NCBI RefSeq assembly: GCF_016902415.1
Contig: NZ_JACJLV010000018.1
Span: 1 to 47,500, forward strand
Direction of reading: 5' to 3'
DNA from: Mordavella massiliensis
GTDB lineage: Bacteria > Bacillota > Clostridia > Lachnospirales > Lachnospiraceae
DNA length: 47,500 bases
The translations under genes were made by a program, and so were the position numbers. Below are positions 8,116 through 16,395 of this stretch, piece after piece (positions within the stretch are counted from its first letter, which is position 1; each line of letters begins with the position of its first letter). The notes beneath the pieces were generated by a model, which was given only the letters and a program-made list of their open reading frames with translations, was not told the DNA's origin and ran no database searches.

Positions 8116-8146
8116 GCCTGAAGACAATTCGTCTTCAGGCTTTTTT
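8116..8146 (+). terminator. Terminator following the tRNA fragment
   Basis: GCCTGAAGAC (8116-8125) pairs with GTCTTCAGGC (8131-8140) and is followed by TTTTTT. An A-run precedes it, so it may also stop the convergent acyltransferase transcript. It is probably the original terminator of the tRNA-Cys gene. A second partial copy of the 3' arm (CTTCAGGCTTTTTCG) follows at once. Confidence 0.85.
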
Positions 8147-8175
8147 CTTCAGGCTTTTTCGTTACATTTCCAGGT

Positions 8176-9189
8176 TTAGGTGATCTTCCGTCCGACTTTT
8201 GTCAGCCGGAGCACATATACGCATACAAAGGAGACGGCTGTGATCGTAAGGATCAGTCCGGGAACCGCGATCCACGCCGACAGATCCCAGGGTTCCATGT
8301 ATTTCTTATAATTATCCAGAAACAGGATGTGGATCAGATAGATCCCAAAGGAGAGTCCGCCAAAGAGGTCGATGACCTGGCGGGCTTTTTCTTTTGGCTG
8401 GAAATGTCCGTCCTTTACGCGCAGCACATACAGGAAAAAGGCGGCACCGGACAGGATGACGGAGGGCATGGCGTAGGTAAGTGCCCCTTCGTAGTGGTCC
8501 TGCTCCAGAACGGTCACGCCGTAAGTTACGCCAAACGACACGGCCATACCGGCAAAGCAGAGAAAAGCCGTCCATTTCTGGCTGATGCGGATCTCATCTC
8601 TGTATTTGTAAATGTAATATCCGAGATAGAGATAGTAGGCGTAGACCCGGTCGCCGATCAGCGGCAGGTCATAGTAAAGCTCCGCGCCAAAGAGCCAGAG
8701 GATATAGTTGATGAGAACCGCCGCGGTGGCGATGATCAGAAAAGCCTTCTCAAACTGCCGGCTCATGTTGCGGCACAGCACCTGCAGAAACGGCAGGGTC
8801 AGGTAAATGGGGATCATGGCGTACAGATACCACAGATGGGCCTCCGCAGGCACGTAAAAGATCTCCCGTAAGTCAAAATCTGATTTCATATAAAAGGTGT
8901 TCCAAAGATAATAGATCACGCTCCAGACTACCAGGGCCAGGAAGAAGCGCCGGAGCCGTTTCCAGTGTTTGGAAAGCGGTTCGTCCCGTCCGAGAAGCAG
9001 GGCGCCCGAGATCATAAAGAAGCAGGGCACGCTCACCCGGGCAAAGGTATCGATGACCAGGGAAAACAGGTATTCTCCGTCTGAGATCTGGCCGTAAGCC
9101 CGGCAGAAATAGTTGCTTACATGTATGGCAATGACCAGGACGAACGACGCCATCCGGATCAGTTCAAGATTATAGTCTTTTGTCCGCAT
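8176..9189 (-). CDS. Acyltransferase 3 family membrane protein
   Basis: A 337-residue multi-pass membrane protein of the acyltransferase-3 (OafA/WecH-like) family, which moves acetyl or other acyl groups onto exported glycans. The start NLELIRMASFVLVIAIHV carries the conserved Arg and His of the first helix. SVPCFFMISGALLLGR, AHLWYLYAMIPIYL and FGIYLIHILFLD follow in the expected order, with about ten membrane helices. GGGAG precedes the ATG at 9189. It is transcribed divergently from the c-di-GMP and polysaccharide operon. That position suggests it modifies the same polymer, but this is an inference. Confidence 0.9.
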   Translation of the reverse strand: MRTKDYNLELIRMASFVLVIAIHVSNYFCRAYGQISDGEYLFSLVIDTFARVSVPCFFMISGALLLGRDEPLSKHWKRLRRFFLALVVWSVIYYLWNTFYMKSDFDLREIFYVPAEAHLWYLYAMIPIYLTLPFLQVLCRNMSRQFEKAFLIIATAAVLINYILWLFGAELYYDLPLIGDRVYAYYLYLGYYIYKYRDEIRISQKWTAFLCFAGMAVSFGVTYGVTVLEQDHYEGALTYAMPSVILSGAAFFLYVLRVKDGHFQPKEKARQVIDLFGGLSFGIYLIHILFLDNYKKYMEPWDLSAWIAVPGLILTITAVSFVCVYVLRLTKVGRKIT

Positions 9190-9227
9190 AACAATCTCCC
9201 TCTACATTTTTTCACAGCAAGACAATC

Positions 9228-10169
9228 ATGGCACGGATCGCGCGTTTCGTCAAGAATCAAAATTGGAAATTGCCAGGGCTGCTTTTGCGCATTTTCATGC
9301 ATAAGAGGGAGCGCTTTCAGACATGCTATGAAAAACAGATCCGGGCGACAGGAAGTAAAGGAGAGAAAAGAGCGGGAAATATGGGAAATAGATACGAAAA
9401 TTTACAGGATATGGGAAAAGAAGAAATGCGCCTGACCGTGTCGGAGGCGGTGCGAAACCGGGAATATCAGGTCTGGTATCAGCCCCAGGTGGACATGGGG
9501 ACTGGGGAGATCTTTGGCGCGGAGGCTCTGGTGCGCTGGCGGCATCCCCAAAAAGGCCTGCTTTTGCCGGGGAATTTTATTCCTGCCCTGGAAAAGAACG
9601 GGCTGATGCCGCTTCTGGACCGGGAGGTGCTGCGGATCGTCCGCCGGGACGCCGGGGAGGCAAAAAAGGCCGGGATCCCGGCCGGCCCGATCTCTGTCAA
9701 CCTTTCCACATTCTGCGCAGGAACGAAAGGTCTGGCCGGGGAGGAAGACCTGTTATTTGAAATCACGGAAACGGCAAAGGAAGAAGAGGAAAACCGGGAG
9801 ATCTGGAGATTTGCGAAACAGCTCAGGGAAGAAGGCTTCCGGATCGCCATGGATGACTATGGAATGGGCAGATCCACCCTGAAAATGCTCTGCCAGGTCC
9901 CTTTTGACATCCTGAAGCTGGACCGGTATTTTATCAGCCGCATTGGCGAAGAAAAAGGAGAAACGATCCTGAAGTCCACCATTGCCTTGGCAAAGGACCT
10001 GGGCATGGAGATTGTAGCAGAAGGTCTGGAAAGCAGGGAGCAGATCGCATTTCTTCTGCGGCATGGCTGCAGGCTGGGACAGGGGTATTATTATGCAAGA
10101 CCGCTGGAAAAAGACCGGTATTTTCAGTTCCGGGCAGAAGGAAAACGGCTGCCGGAGGGACGACGATGA
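9228..10169 (+). CDS. EAL-domain c-di-GMP phosphodiesterase
   Basis: Hydrolyses c-di-GMP to pGpG. The EAL domain fills most of the protein: FGAEALVRWRHP (Glu99), VNLS, FEITE, MDDYGMG, LKLDR, AEGLE and the final QGYYYARPL. All the usual metal and catalytic residues are therefore visible and it should be active. The stretch between VNLS and FEITE is about 20 residues shorter than usual. There is no membrane segment or sensor domain. The start is uncertain: 9228 lacks a binding site, and ATGs at 9381, 9411 or 9426 would leave a roomier divergent promoter region. The stop overlaps the next start (ATGA), so it is coupled to the cyclase gene. Confidence 0.93.
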   Translation: MARIARFVKNQNWKLPGLLLRIFMHKRERFQTCYEKQIRATGSKGEKRAGNMGNRYENLQDMGKEEMRLTVSEAVRNREYQVWYQPQVDMGTGEIFGAEALVRWRHPQKGLLLPGNFIPALEKNGLMPLLDREVLRIVRRDAGEAKKAGIPAGPISVNLSTFCAGTKGLAGEEDLLFEITETAKEEEENREIWRFAKQLREEGFRIAMDDYGMGRSTLKMLCQVPFDILKLDRYFISRIGEEKGETILKSTIALAKDLGMEIVAEGLESREQIAFLLRHGCRLGQGYYYARPLEKDRYFQFRAEGKRLPEGRR

Positions 10170-11860
10170 GGAAGCTGTATCAGAGGCTGGTACTCCTTTA
10201 TCTGATCTCGGCCTTGCTGTTTGTCCTGCTTTTTGCGGTAAGCCTGTATCTTCGCGGCAGAAAGGAAAATGGATACTATCTGTATCAGCTTCTGGGGGCA
10301 GTGGACAGCAATCTGGAGGAGGCGGCCGGGGAGTATGAAGAGGAGGTCCGGCACCTTTCCGGGGAATATACTACCTATGCCCGGGAAGTTGCCTATATCC
10401 TTGCCAGGGAAGAGCGGATGGCACAGGCAGACGGACTGGAAACGCTGCGGGAACTGATGGATGTGGGCGCGATCTCTCTTCTCGATGAAAAGGGAGAAGT
10501 GGTGGCGACCACAGAGGAAAGCCTTCAGGGAAGCCGGGTGGATCCGGAGTGCATGGACGGCGAAGGAAAGACATGCGTGCAGGTGGATGAGCCGGATTTC
10601 TGGGACAGGCCGGCATATTTCTATGTGGTTGCGCCCATGGAAAATGTGGAGGGTGGATCATTTGCCGGGGTGCGGATCGACGTGGACATTGAAAGCAGCA
10701 GACTGACCAGCGGGGCAGAACGGGTCCGGGACACTTTAAAACGGGCCACCACAGAGTACGATACCAGTATCCTGGCTGCGGGAAAGGCCAGAGGCCTGAT
10801 CATCGGGATTACGGAAAATAACCGGCAGGAAATAGAGTTTGAGCAGGTGCAGGAAGGAAATGAGATGGTGGAGTTTATGGATGCTCTGCCGGAAGGGGAG
10901 CCCGTGGTGCTCAAGATCAACGGGGAGTGGCAAAGCGTGGTGGTGCGGGAGCGTCATGACATGTACCTGGCCGCCTTTACCGCCATGGACCAGGTGGCGG
11001 CAGATATGCGGACCACACTGGTTGCCGGCCTGTGCGCCGTGGCTGTGATCAGCGGCCTTACCATTTTTATGGTACGCGTGTTTGTGCGGAAATATTTATT
11101 CGACCATTTCCGGCAGATCCAGACGGGGATCTATGACGTGCTGGAAGGCAAGAGAAATCTGGCGGAAGAGGACAGCGAGATCCCGGAACTGAAACCCCTG
11201 GCGGAGATGATCTTCCGGCTGGAGCGGGAATATATGGAGAAAGCCGAAGGGCTGACGCGGATGGAGGGGGAACTTTCCGCCGCAAAAAACGAAGCGGACT
11301 ACGACCGCCTGACCGGGCTCTATAACCGGAACGGCTTTGAGCAAAGGGCAGAGAACTATCTGCAGAGCGGCCGGGCGGAGGGGGCGCTTCTATTGTTTGA
11401 TCTGGATGATTTTAAAAAGGTCAATGACCGGGAAGGACACCCGGCGGGAGATCAGGTGCTGATCACCTTTGCCCGGTGTCTTACGGACACCTTCCGGAAA
11501 GAAGATGTGATCGCACGCCTGGGAGGGGATGAATTTGTCGTGCTGCTTCCGGGCCGGATCTCAAAGGACATCCTGGAAGAGAAGTTCCGCGCGCTTTTTG
11601 ACAGGGTCCATGAAACCTTTGGCGACAGAGAGGAGGCGCGCCGGGTGTCCGTCAGCGCTGGGGCGGTCCTGGCGGACGATACCGTCCGGGAGTATGAAGA
11701 TCTCTATGCCTGCGCCGATACCGCTCTCTATATCGCGAAAGATCTGGGGAAGGCTCGCTATTATATCAACGACAAAAAGATCCGGTGTATGCGCCGGGAG
11801 TGTATCGGCTGCAGGGAAGACTGTCCAAGGAGCAGGATCCTGAAAGGAGAAAGGAAGTGA
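10166..11860 (+). CDS. Membrane GGDEF diguanylate cyclase with Cys-rich tail
   Basis: Makes c-di-GMP from two GTP. Membrane helix 1 (about 8-28) and helix 2 (about 290-312) enclose a 260-residue extracytoplasmic sensor that looks like a Cache-type fold. A HAMP-like linker and a GGDEF domain (about 370-540) follow. The motif GGDEF is at 453-457, and an intact I-site R-K-E-D (444-447) lies five residues before it, so product inhibition is expected. The last 25 residues hold C541, C546, C549 and C553 (C-x4-C-x2-C-x3-C), which may bind metal or an Fe-S cluster; this is not usual for the family. Coupled by ATGA to the EAL gene. Confidence 0.95.
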   Translation: MRKLYQRLVLLYLISALLFVLLFAVSLYLRGRKENGYYLYQLLGAVDSNLEEAAGEYEEEVRHLSGEYTTYAREVAYILAREERMAQADGLETLRELMDVGAISLLDEKGEVVATTEESLQGSRVDPECMDGEGKTCVQVDEPDFWDRPAYFYVVAPMENVEGGSFAGVRIDVDIESSRLTSGAERVRDTLKRATTEYDTSILAAGKARGLIIGITENNRQEIEFEQVQEGNEMVEFMDALPEGEPVVLKINGEWQSVVVRERHDMYLAAFTAMDQVAADMRTTLVAGLCAVAVISGLTIFMVRVFVRKYLFDHFRQIQTGIYDVLEGKRNLAEEDSEIPELKPLAEMIFRLEREYMEKAEGLTRMEGELSAAKNEADYDRLTGLYNRNGFEQRAENYLQSGRAEGALLLFDLDDFKKVNDREGHPAGDQVLITFARCLTDTFRKEDVIARLGGDEFVVLLPGRISKDILEEKFRALFDRVHETFGDREEARRVSVSAGAVLADDTVREYEDLYACADTALYIAKDLGKARYYINDKKIRCMRRECIGCREDCPRSRILKGERK

Positions 11861-11865
11861 CGCGT

Positions 11866-12588
11866 ATGGAAAGGCAGGTCTATGTGATCATGCCGGCGTT
11901 TCAGCCGGAGGCGGGACTGGCGGAACGGGTCCGGGAACTCGGGCAAGAGATCCGCGTCCGGATCCTTGTGATCGACGACGGATCCGGACCGGAATACGAA
12001 GAAATCTTTGCGGAAGCAGAAACCATCGAAGGCTGTCTGGTTCTTCGCCATGAAAGCAATCAGGGGAAAGGGCGGGCGCTGAAGACCGGGTTTTCCTTTG
12101 TCCGTTCCAGGCTTTCCGGGGCAGAAGAAGAGAGGGCCGGACGCCGGACGCTGATCCTCTGCGTAGACTGCGACGGCCAGCACTATGCGCCGGACGGCCT
12201 GCGGCTTCTTAAGAAGGCGGCCGGATATCCGGGCAGTCTGGTTCTGGGAGTGCGATCGTTTTCCGAAGATCATGTGCCGCTCCGGTCCAGGGCAGGGAAC
12301 CGGGCGGCGTCCTGGATCCTTCAGAAAAGGACGGGAATCCGGATCCATGATACCCAGACCGGTTTCCGGGCCTTTGACAGCAGCCTGCTGGAACTGATGT
12401 GTCAGGTGCCGGGGGAGAGATTTGGTTACGAGACAGAGGTGCTGTTTGCCTGTGCCAGAAAGAAGATCCCGGTACTGACCGAAGAGATCCGCACCATTTA
12501 CATCGATCACAATGCAGGCTCTCATTTCCGGCCGGTGCGGGACAGTCTGCAGGTATTATCGGCATTTTTGCGGGGCGGGAAACAATGA
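11866..12588 (+). CDS. DPM1-like family 2 glycosyltransferase
   Basis: A 240-residue soluble GT2 of the dolichol-phosphate-mannose-synthase type, which usually moves a sugar from an NDP donor to a polyprenyl phosphate. Visible motifs are VIMPAFQPE at the start, V-I-D-D-G-S-G, NQGKGRALKTG, the metal-binding D-C-D in CVDCDGQ, and DTQTGFRAF near the end. The start at 11866 has AAGGAAG just upstream; an in-frame extension into the cyclase gene is not used. It has no membrane tail, so it would act at the inner face of the membrane. The stop overlaps the next start by ATGA. The sugar is not predictable. Confidence 0.9.
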   Translation: MERQVYVIMPAFQPEAGLAERVRELGQEIRVRILVIDDGSGPEYEEIFAEAETIEGCLVLRHESNQGKGRALKTGFSFVRSRLSGAEEERAGRRTLILCVDCDGQHYAPDGLRLLKKAAGYPGSLVLGVRSFSEDHVPLRSRAGNRAASWILQKRTGIRIHDTQTGFRAFDSSLLELMCQVPGERFGYETEVLFACARKKIPVLTEEIRTIYIDHNAGSHFRPVRDSLQVLSAFLRGGKQ

Positions 12589-14519
12589 ACGATAAAAAGA
12601 AAAATCGCATTTTCCTGGCCGCCATCATAAGTTCCGGAATTTATCTGTTCTGGCGGATCTTTTTTACTCTGCCCTGGCAGGAAGGCGTCGTTTCTGTAGC
12701 CGCGGGATGCGCCCTTGTTCTGGCGGAGACGGTGACCCTGTCCGGCACAGCGGAACTGATGATCAGCCGGATGCGCGCCCCGGCCTTCGAGATCCCGTTT
12801 CCGGAGAAGACAGAGCCGGAAAGATTTCCCCACGTGGACGTGCTGATCGCGACCCACAACGAACCGGAGGAACTTTTGTACAAAACCGTAAATGCCTGCA
12901 CCTTTCTGGAGTACCCGGACCCGGCAAAAGTCCACATTTACGTGTGTGACGACGGCGGGCGCGAAAATGTCCGAAGAATGGCGGAGCATCTGGGGGCTGG
13001 CTATATCGGCATGAAGGAAAATCCCCATGCCAAATCCGGCAATTACAATCATGCGCTGGCGAAGACCTCTTCTCCACTGGTGGCAACTTTTGATGCGGAC
13101 ATGATCCCCCGGCGGACCTTTCTTATGCGGACCGTGCCGTATTTTCTGATCCCGGAATGGAAACTGGGCCTTTTGCAGACGCCCCAGAGTTTTTACAATC
13201 AGGATCTTTTTCAGTTTAATCTGTACGCGGAAAAAGGAATCCCCAATGAGCAGGATTTTTTCTCCCGGGAGATCAATCTTTTGCGAAATGCGACGAACAC
13301 TGCGGCGTACACCGGCAGCAACACGGTGATCCTGCGGGAAGCCCTGGAGGAGATCGGAGGATTTCCTTACGGGACGGTGACGGAGGACTTTGAAACCAGC
13401 CTGCGGCTCCAGAAAGCGGGGTACCGCACGTATGCGTCTGCAGAGGTGCTGGCTGCCGGGCTGTCCACGACCACCGCAGGAAGCATGATCCGGCAGCGGA
13501 TCCGCTGGGCCAGGGGCGTGATCCAGAGCATTCAGAATACCAATGCGATCTTTACGGGGAAGCTGCCGCTTCCAGCGCGGATCTCTTATCTCAATGCCTG
13601 GCTGTACTGGTGGTCCTTTCTGTGCCGGCTGATCTTTCTGCTGTCGCCGGTGTTGTTTGCGCTGTTTGATATTCAGCTGGTAGAATGCGGATTCTGGGAG
13701 CTTTTGTTGTTCTGGCTTCCGTCCCATCTGTTATCCCGGCTTGCCATGGAGTATCTCAGCACCAATATCCGGAGCGCCAGGTGGAGCCACATCATAGATA
13801 CGATCCTGGCGCCTTACCTGGCAGGACCGGTGCTGCTGGAATCCATCGGGATCCACAGAAAGCAGTTTCAGGTGACAGACAAGAACAGGCGGCGGGAAAA
13901 GACGGCTTCCGGCCGGTATTTGATCCCCCACGGCATTCTGATCCTTCTGACGGCTGCGGCGATCCTCCGCTTTGCAAAGGGGAAATACGGAATGGCACTT
14001 TTCTATAGCAGTGTGATCCTTTACTGGTTGGGCTACAACCTGGTCCTGCTGTTGTACGCTGTATTCTTTATGCTAGGGCGGGAGTCCAGGCGGATCTCGG
14101 ACCGGATCGGGGCAAAGGAGAAGGCGCAGATAATCTGGGGCGGGCGATCCTATCCGGCGATGACAGAAGATGTCTCGGAAGAGGGGATCGCACTTCGGTC
14201 TGCCGGTCCGGGATGGGAGAAAGAAGAACCGGGGGTAGAAAAAGAAGGACCGGGGGCGGCCCTGACCCTTCAAAAAGGGGATGCCTTTGAGATCGTGGTA
14301 ACGACAGAATATTACCGCGCAAAGCTTCGGGCTGTCTGTGTCTACAGGGGAAAGGAAAAGATTACGGCAACAGTAGAGGCGGCGGATGAAGAAAATTACC
14401 GGAACTGGCTGCAGATCATCCATGACAGGGAACATTCCCTGCCAAGAGAACTGGATCCGTGGATGACCATCTATGACGAGATCAGCCAGAATGTTCTGGC
14501 GCGGTGGAAGAAGAGGTGA
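12585..14519 (+). CDS. Cellulose-synthase-like GT2 with C-terminal PilZ motif
   Basis: A 644-residue processive polysaccharide synthase resembling BcsA. Two N-terminal helices (about 9-28 and 35-55) precede the GT2 core with D122-D123, D170-x-D172, TED (266-268) and QRIRW (304-308). Helices of the transport channel follow at about 340-490. Near the C-terminus R499-x3-R503 and D529-x-S531-x2-G534 match the c-di-GMP-binding RxxxR and [D/N]xSxxG motifs of PilZ domains, so it is probably switched on by c-di-GMP. A repetitive Gly/Pro/Glu/Lys insert (about 541-558) interrupts the PilZ part. No bcsB-, bcsZ- or ccsZ-like gene is nearby, so the polymer need not be cellulose. Confidence 0.92.
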   Translation: MNDKKKNRIFLAAIISSGIYLFWRIFFTLPWQEGVVSVAAGCALVLAETVTLSGTAELMISRMRAPAFEIPFPEKTEPERFPHVDVLIATHNEPEELLYKTVNACTFLEYPDPAKVHIYVCDDGGRENVRRMAEHLGAGYIGMKENPHAKSGNYNHALAKTSSPLVATFDADMIPRRTFLMRTVPYFLIPEWKLGLLQTPQSFYNQDLFQFNLYAEKGIPNEQDFFSREINLLRNATNTAAYTGSNTVILREALEEIGGFPYGTVTEDFETSLRLQKAGYRTYASAEVLAAGLSTTTAGSMIRQRIRWARGVIQSIQNTNAIFTGKLPLPARISYLNAWLYWWSFLCRLIFLLSPVLFALFDIQLVECGFWELLLFWLPSHLLSRLAMEYLSTNIRSARWSHIIDTILAPYLAGPVLLESIGIHRKQFQVTDKNRRREKTASGRYLIPHGILILLTAAAILRFAKGKYGMALFYSSVILYWLGYNLVLLLYAVFFMLGRESRRISDRIGAKEKAQIIWGGRSYPAMTEDVSEEGIALRSAGPGWEKEEPGVEKEGPGAALTLQKGDAFEIVVTTEYYRAKLRAVCVYRGKEKITATVEAADEENYRNWLQIIHDREHSLPRELDPWMTIYDEISQNVLARWKKR

Positions 14520-14521
14520 GT

Positions 14522-16297
14522 GTGAAAATGACGGGAATACTGCTGGCGTTTTCCCTGTGGGGATCCATTTTTGCAGTATGCAGGCTTGGAAAGATCCGGT
14601 TCTGGTTTGCTCCGGTTGTGGCAATATCCGGGATCGGCCTCTTTCTTTTTGCAGGAGCCTTAGCTGGAAAACTGCCCCTTTTTGCAGACCTTGCACTGGC
14701 CACGGGGCTTGCGGGATCTGGATATTTTGCAGGATGCCTGGCTAGGAAAAAGATTGCATTTCCAGGGTGGACGCTGCCCGGCGTCTGTATTGGCGCGCTG
14801 GCTGGGATCTTTTGCCTCCTTACCCTGCGCCTTAAGCTGACCCATTATGACAATTTTTCGCACTGGGCGCTGATCGTAAAATATCTGCTGCTTGTGGAAG
14901 CACTGCCGGGAGCGGAGACCACGATGATCCCGTTCCGGGATTATCCTCCGGGCGTCAGTCTCATCATCTATTATATCTGCCGTTACGCGGGACATTCCCA
15001 GGGAATGATGCTGTTAGCCCAGAACGGCGTGCTGTTTGCCTGCTTCTTTGCCCTGGCCGGTATTGTGGAAGAAAAACGGAGATTTCTGCTGTACTCGCTT
15101 CTGGGAGCGGGATGCGCCATGCTTTTTTATCTGAACCTGACGATCCGCATCAACAACCTGCTGGTGGATTTTCTGCTGCCGCTCCTTGCGCTTGCATCCA
15201 TGGCATATTCTTGCCGGGAGCGGGAGAAGTTCCGCCTGTGTCTGGGGCAGAGCCTTTTGCTTGGGTTTACCGGCATCGTGAAGGGCACCGGGCTCTTTTT
15301 TGCCGGCGTGGCCGGTGTGTATGCCTGCTGGCGGCTGGTGCAGAAGGAAAGAGAAAAAGGCGCGCGAAAATCAGCAGCGTCGGTATCAGTCGCACCAATA
15401 TCGGCAGCGCTGGCGGCCGTGCTGGTACTGGCAGTTTCTCTGGCTGCGCCCTTTTTGTTGTGGCAGGATCATGTCCGGACAGACCTGGCCGGGTTTGAAG
15501 GGAAATTTCAGATCATCGGGGATGCGAAGGAAGAGGCGGGTGAAGATTTGTATGGGCAGATCACCGGGGATTTTATCCGGGCGGCCATCCATCCGGCAGA
15601 CCGGGCCTTTCAGGCTTTTGTGTTTTGCTCTGCTTTGACAGCCGGGGCGTCCCTTTATGCCAGAATCCGGCTGAAGCGAAAATGGAAACTTTTGCGGGTC
15701 TATTTTCTGGGAGTCCTGATGCTGGCGGCTTATTACGGAGGCATGCTGTATCTGTATCTTTTTACCATGCTGGAAGAAGAGGCCGTGCGCCTGGCGGGAT
15801 TTTCCCGGTATGCCTGCAGCGGGATGGCGCTGTTTGCGGGAATGCTGCTGTTGTGTCTGGTAAAGGATGTGGAGAATTCGTTTGCCGTAGACATTGATGA
15901 GAGAGGAGCATACCGGGCGTACTCGTCGCCCGGGGCAAAACGGCGGTATCAGAACGCGGTTCTTGTCACATTTCTTCTGGGGGTGAATTTTTTCTATTCG
16001 GAATGCAGCGGACTCGAAGTGATCCGGGACGGATATGAGGAAACTCTGCCCGGGAGAGTGCAGGCTCTGACAGGAGATGCGTGGCCGGCCCGGGGGAAAG
16101 AAGACCCGGAGCGGTACCTGATCCTGGCATCAGATGCGGAGGGGCAGGTGTCCAGCGGGGAAATGCGATACGTTTTCCGGTACTTTCTGTGGGCAGAAGA
16201 TGTGGAAGTGCGGGATATCCGGGAACCGGAAGCCTGGGAAGCAGAGATCCGGGAAGGGAAATATGACCGGATATTCTGGATGCCCGGGGAACCTTAG
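14522..16297 (+). CDS. Multi-pass membrane protein, probable GT-C glycosyltransferase
   Basis: About 591 residues with some 11-13 membrane helices and a soluble C-terminal region of about 90 residues. The first extracytoplasmic loop holds THYDNFSHW, and the next has FRDYPPGVSL. Asp/His-rich motifs in these places, followed by Pro-Pro, recall GT-C enzymes that use polyprenyl-phosphate sugars. That would pair it with the DPM1-like gene two places upstream. A flippase or polymerase is an alternative. The GTG at 14522 lies five bases after AGAGG; ATG at 14528 is also possible. It is the last gene of the operon and starts two bases after the synthase stop codon. Confidence 0.75.
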   Translation: MKMTGILLAFSLWGSIFAVCRLGKIRFWFAPVVAISGIGLFLFAGALAGKLPLFADLALATGLAGSGYFAGCLARKKIAFPGWTLPGVCIGALAGIFCLLTLRLKLTHYDNFSHWALIVKYLLLVEALPGAETTMIPFRDYPPGVSLIIYYICRYAGHSQGMMLLAQNGVLFACFFALAGIVEEKRRFLLYSLLGAGCAMLFYLNLTIRINNLLVDFLLPLLALASMAYSCREREKFRLCLGQSLLLGFTGIVKGTGLFFAGVAGVYACWRLVQKEREKGARKSAASVSVAPISAALAAVLVLAVSLAAPFLLWQDHVRTDLAGFEGKFQIIGDAKEEAGEDLYGQITGDFIRAAIHPADRAFQAFVFCSALTAGASLYARIRLKRKWKLLRVYFLGVLMLAAYYGGMLYLYLFTMLEEEAVRLAGFSRYACSGMALFAGMLLLCLVKDVENSFAVDIDERGAYRAYSSPGAKRRYQNAVLVTFLLGVNFFYSECSGLEVIRDGYEETLPGRVQALTGDAWPARGKEDPERYLILASDAEGQVSSGEMRYVFRYFLWAEDVEVRDIREPEAWEAEIREGKYDRIFWMPGEP

Positions 16298-16395
16298 TGC
16301 GGTTCCCCGACACCGATGAAAGAATTGCGGTGGATGATTGCTCTCCGGCCTTGATGAAAGAATTGCGGTGGGTTATGGTTCCCCGGCGCCGATGA
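16286..16395. repeat. Hairpin and duplicated segments at a convergent gene end
   Basis: GGGGAACC (16286-16293) pairs with GGTTCCCC (16301-16308) across the stop codon of the upstream gene, without a T-run. GATGAAAGAATTGCGGTGG occurs twice, at 16315-16333 and 16353-16371, 38 bp apart. GGTTCCCCGRCRCCGATGA also occurs twice (from 16301 and from 16378), and the second copy encodes the end of the convergent MFS gene. The pattern looks like a small tandem duplication between two converging genes. Confidence 0.6.

Noticed and set aside
9228-9380. N-terminal 51 residues of the EAL protein as a sensor domain
   Set aside because: No ribosome binding site, no recognisable fold, and it may be non-coding leader; kept only as a start uncertainty.
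11761-12525. A 254-codon frame antisense to the DPM1-like gene
   Set aside because: Shadow of a recognised gene on the other strand, with no motif of its own.
12522-13727. A 401-codon open frame antisense to the cellulose-synthase-like gene
   Set aside because: The opposite strand encodes a full synthase with all motifs; the antisense frame has no binding site, no family resemblance and arises from G/C-rich codon use.
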